The translations under genes and the position numbers were made by a program. Shown here in pieces: positions 62,036 through 64,000 of a stretch of DNA of 64,000 nucleotides; the stretch's first letter is position 1, and each line of letters begins with the position of its first letter. Location of the stretch: contig JAGAWU010000057.1 in assembly GCA_017941235.1 (NCBI GenBank), forward strand, positions 1 through 64,000. Direction: 5' to 3'. The notes beneath the pieces are model-generated. The model was not told the origin of the DNA, did no database searches, and saw only the letters and a list, made by a program, of their open reading frames with translations. The DNA comes from Bacilli bacterium. GTDB lineage: Bacteria > Bacillota_I > Bacilli_A > RF39 > UBA660.

Positions 62036-64000
62036 ATGAAAAGGAAAATAACAGGACTATTGTTATTATTAATTACAATAGTTGGTGTAGTTTTTGGCAT
62101 TACTAAAGTTAATGCTGAAAGCTATCAAGGAACAATAAGAGAGGGAGCTTGGATTCCTGGATATTGGATAAGTAAAAAAGATGGTAGCACAATAAGTTAT
62201 CATCAAGCTAGATGGCTTAACAATTCAGAAGGAGAAGCAATATATTGTATTCAACCATACGTACGAATTGTAGATGGAACGACATATACTATTACAAATG
62301 AAGATATGCAAATACTTGCGGGATTATCTCAAGAACAATGGCAGATGGTTACAAGATTAGCATATTATGGTTATGGATATAATGAAAATGGATATAATCA
62401 TAGTGATGCAAAATGGTATGTAGCAACTCAAATGTTAATTTGGAGAACAGTTGATCCAGCAAGAGCAAATGATATGTATTTTACTAATGGACTAAACGGA
62501 ACAAGAAACGATAGTATTTTAGTAAGTGAAATGAATGAAGTAAAAGCACTTGCAGAATCTCATTCAGCTAGACCAAATTTAAATGTACCAAGTGAAGCTA
62601 TAATTGGAAATGAATTTAATGTTTCAGATAGTAATGGAGTATTAAATAAATTTAGAGTAACTAATGTAACTGGAGGAACTGCTAGTATTAATAACAATAC
62701 TTTATATGTTAATCCAACTGAAGTAGGAGATATGAAAATAACATTATCTCGTGAAGCTAATATGGCTCATAAAACAATTTATTTATACTTTGCTACTTCA
62801 TCTCAAAACTTAATGAGAAGAGGAGACTTAGATCCAATTAACATTAATCTAAATGTTAAAGTTTTAGGTGGTAAAGTAACAATCAATAAAGAAGATAAAG
62901 TTACAAAAGAAGCACAAGGAGAAGCTACTTTAAAAGGTGCTACTTATGGTATTTATGATGAATCTGGAACATTAATAGATAAAATAACTACTGGTGATGA
63001 TGGAAAAGTTACATCTGGATATCTTCCTAAATTAGGTAAGTTCTACTTACAAGAAATATCTCCAAGTGAGGGTTATAAATTAGATAATACAAAATATGAT
63101 TTTGAAACTACTAAAGACAGTTTAGAGCCATCTGTAACTGTTAAAGAAGAAGTAATTGAGAATCATTTTAATTATGTAAAAGTATATGCTAGTGATGAAA
63201 CAGGAGTTATGACTCCAGAAGAAAATGTTGATTTCGCAGTATATAATAAGAACAATGAATTAGTAATGAATTTAACTACTGATAAAGATGGAATTATTAA
63301 TTTCAAATTACCTTATGGAACATATACATTAAAACAAATGACATCTCCAAAAACACATAAGAAAATGGAAGATTTAACTTTAACAGTTAAAGAAGCTGAT
63401 GTAAAAATTAATAAAGTTATTTCAAATGGAGAATATAAAGCAAAACTAAGAGTAGTTAAAATTGATAAGGAAACTAAAGAAGTAATTAAAAGAGCTGGAA
63501 TTAAATTCAAAATATTAGATACTAAAACAAATGAATATGTATGCCAAACAACATCATATCCAAAAGCTACTATTTGTGAATTTGAAACAGATAAAAACGG
63601 AGAATTTATAACTCCATTTGTACTTAATAGTGGAACTTATAAATTAGAAGAAGTAGATCAAAAAATAGATGGTTATTTATGGAATAAAGAATCTCATGAA
63701 TTTACTATTGATGAAGATGCTAATTTAAGAACTGATTCTGAATATGGAGTAATATTTGATACCGATTTTGAAAATCAAAGAGTTAAAGGTGAAATAAAGA
63801 TTGAAAAAGTTGGTAACAATGTTCAAGTTGCAGAAGAAGGATTGATACTATTCCAAGAACCATTAGAAGGTATTAAATTCTGTGTATTTACTAAAGATGG
63901 TAAAGAAGTTAAATGTGGAACTACTGATAGTGAAGGACATTTAACATTTAAAGATTTAGAATTAGGAGAATACTATGTTCAAGAAATTGAAACATTAGAA
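62036..64000 (+). CDS. Thioester-domain and Cna-B-repeat surface adhesin (3' end outside window)
   Basis: The open frame from ATG 62036 (TTGGAGG before it) encodes 655 residues up to the window end. A signal peptide ends near Ala27 (TKVNA). The next ~250 residues form a thioester domain with Cys71 in YCIQP and Gln132 in TQMLIW, positioned to form an internal Cys-Gln thioester that can bond covalently to host surface amines. At least four SpaA/Cna-B domains follow (about 280-370, 381-455, 467-570 and from 583). They show LKGATYGIYD, LQEISPSEGY and LEEVD type motifs that supply the Lys and Glu of isopeptide bonds. A sortase motif is expected beyond the window. Confidence 0.9.
   Translation, partial: MKRKITGLLLLLITIVGVVFGITKVNAESYQGTIREGAWIPGYWISKKDGSTISYHQARWLNNSEGEAIYCIQPYVRIVDGTTYTITNEDMQILAGLSQEQWQMVTRLAYYGYGYNENGYNHSDAKWYVATQMLIWRTVDPARANDMYFTNGLNGTRNDSILVSEMNEVKALAESHSARPNLNVPSEAIIGNEFNVSDSNGVLNKFRVTNVTGGTASINNNTLYVNPTEVGDMKITLSREANMAHKTIYLYFATSSQNLMRRGDLDPININLNVKVLGGKVTINKEDKVTKEAQGEATLKGATYGIYDESGTLIDKITTGDDGKVTSGYLPKLGKFYLQEISPSEGYKLDNTKYDFETTKDSLEPSVTVKEEVIENHFNYVKVYASDETGVMTPEENVDFAVYNKNNELVMNLTTDKDGIINFKLPYGTYTLKQMTSPKTHKKMEDLTLTVKEADVKINKVISNGEYKAKLRVVKIDKETKEVIKRAGIKFKILDTKTNEYVCQTTSYPKATICEFETDKNGEFITPFVLNSGTYKLEEVDQKIDGYLWNKESHEFTIDEDANLRTDSEYGVIFDTDFENQRVKGEIKIEKVGNNVQVAEEGLILFQEPLEGIKFCVFTKDGKEVKCGTTDSEGHLTFKDLELGEYYVQEIETLE

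Larger units (their letters stand above)
57937..64000 (+). mobile_element. Left part of an inserted plasmid-like or integrative element
   Basis: From the break in the glycosyltransferase gene onward the content changes from capsule genes to a regulator, a replication-initiator-like gene, parA, parB, a secreted protein and a Cna-B surface protein. Such a set is typical for conjugative or plasmid-derived elements of Firmicutes. A 5-bp inverted repeat GTCTA-N8-TAGAC (57937-57954) lies at the junction. No integrase or right end is in the window, so type and size are unknown. Confidence 0.65.

Noticed and set aside
1-64000. Mycoplasma-type code with TGA as Trp
   Set aside because: TGA ends moxR, the BatB-like gene and mutL at the expected lengths, and Trp codons are TGG throughout.

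Overview
The window is a strongly AT-rich, gene-dense chromosomal segment of a low-GC Firmicute. Gene order matches Bacilli in several places: mraZ-rsmH-ftsL-PBP, rpsO-pnp-polysaccharide deacetylase, yqeG-yqeH, dnaG-rpoD-trmK and tkt-sirA-yneF. TGA is used as a stop (for example in moxR and mutL) and Trp is TGG, so the standard bacterial code applies and this is not a Mycoplasma. Many long helical proteins without recognisable domains, the ClpB lacking its N-domain, the archaeal/eukaryotic-type ProRS and PPDK suggest an uncultured, gut-type, reduced Bacilli lineage (RF39-like). That placement is inference.

Layout. 1-511: end of an Rpn-family nuclease gene. 596-5540: division/cell-wall cluster (mraZ with its operator, rsmH, ftsL, a PASTA penicillin-binding protein), a DUF1003 membrane protein and a lipoprotein. 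5551-5702: tRNA-Arg(CCG) and tRNA-Thr(GGT). 5822-12027: a block of unrecognised genes that includes two long paralogues. 12061-16161: rpsO, pnp, deacetylase. 16306-24376: yqeG, yqeH, two unknown genes (the first ends in a RelE/HigB-like domain), dnaG, rpoD, trmK. 24526-32439: ppdK, a P-type Mg2+ ATPase, VanZ-like protein and a membrane-anchored XRE regulator. 32641-38675: a MoxR/DUF58/vWA/TPR (Bat-like) operon with overlapping genes and a metallo-beta-lactamase-fold enzyme. 38728-48566: mutL, clpB under a CIRCE element, tkt, sirA, yneF, proS. 48698-50511: a full-length Rpn protein with tandem repeats, and an alpha/beta hydrolase. 50611-50798: a probable 6S RNA. 50850-54088: tcdA with unknown neighbours. 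54099-57942: a capsule/exopolysaccharide locus (cpsB, a 37-residue membrane peptide, cpsC, cpsD, sugar transferase, acetyltransferase), ending in a glycosyltransferase gene that breaks off after 18 codons. From about 57940 to the end: the left part of a mobile element with a replication-initiator-like gene, parA, parB, a secreted protein and a large thioester/Cna-B surface adhesin that runs off the window.

The points most worth attention are the insertion into the cps glycosyltransferase gene, the two Rpn genes with an equivalent internal start site, the inverted repeat over the cps promoter, the 6S RNA candidate, the toxin-fold fusion upstream of dnaG and the thioester adhesin carried by the element.
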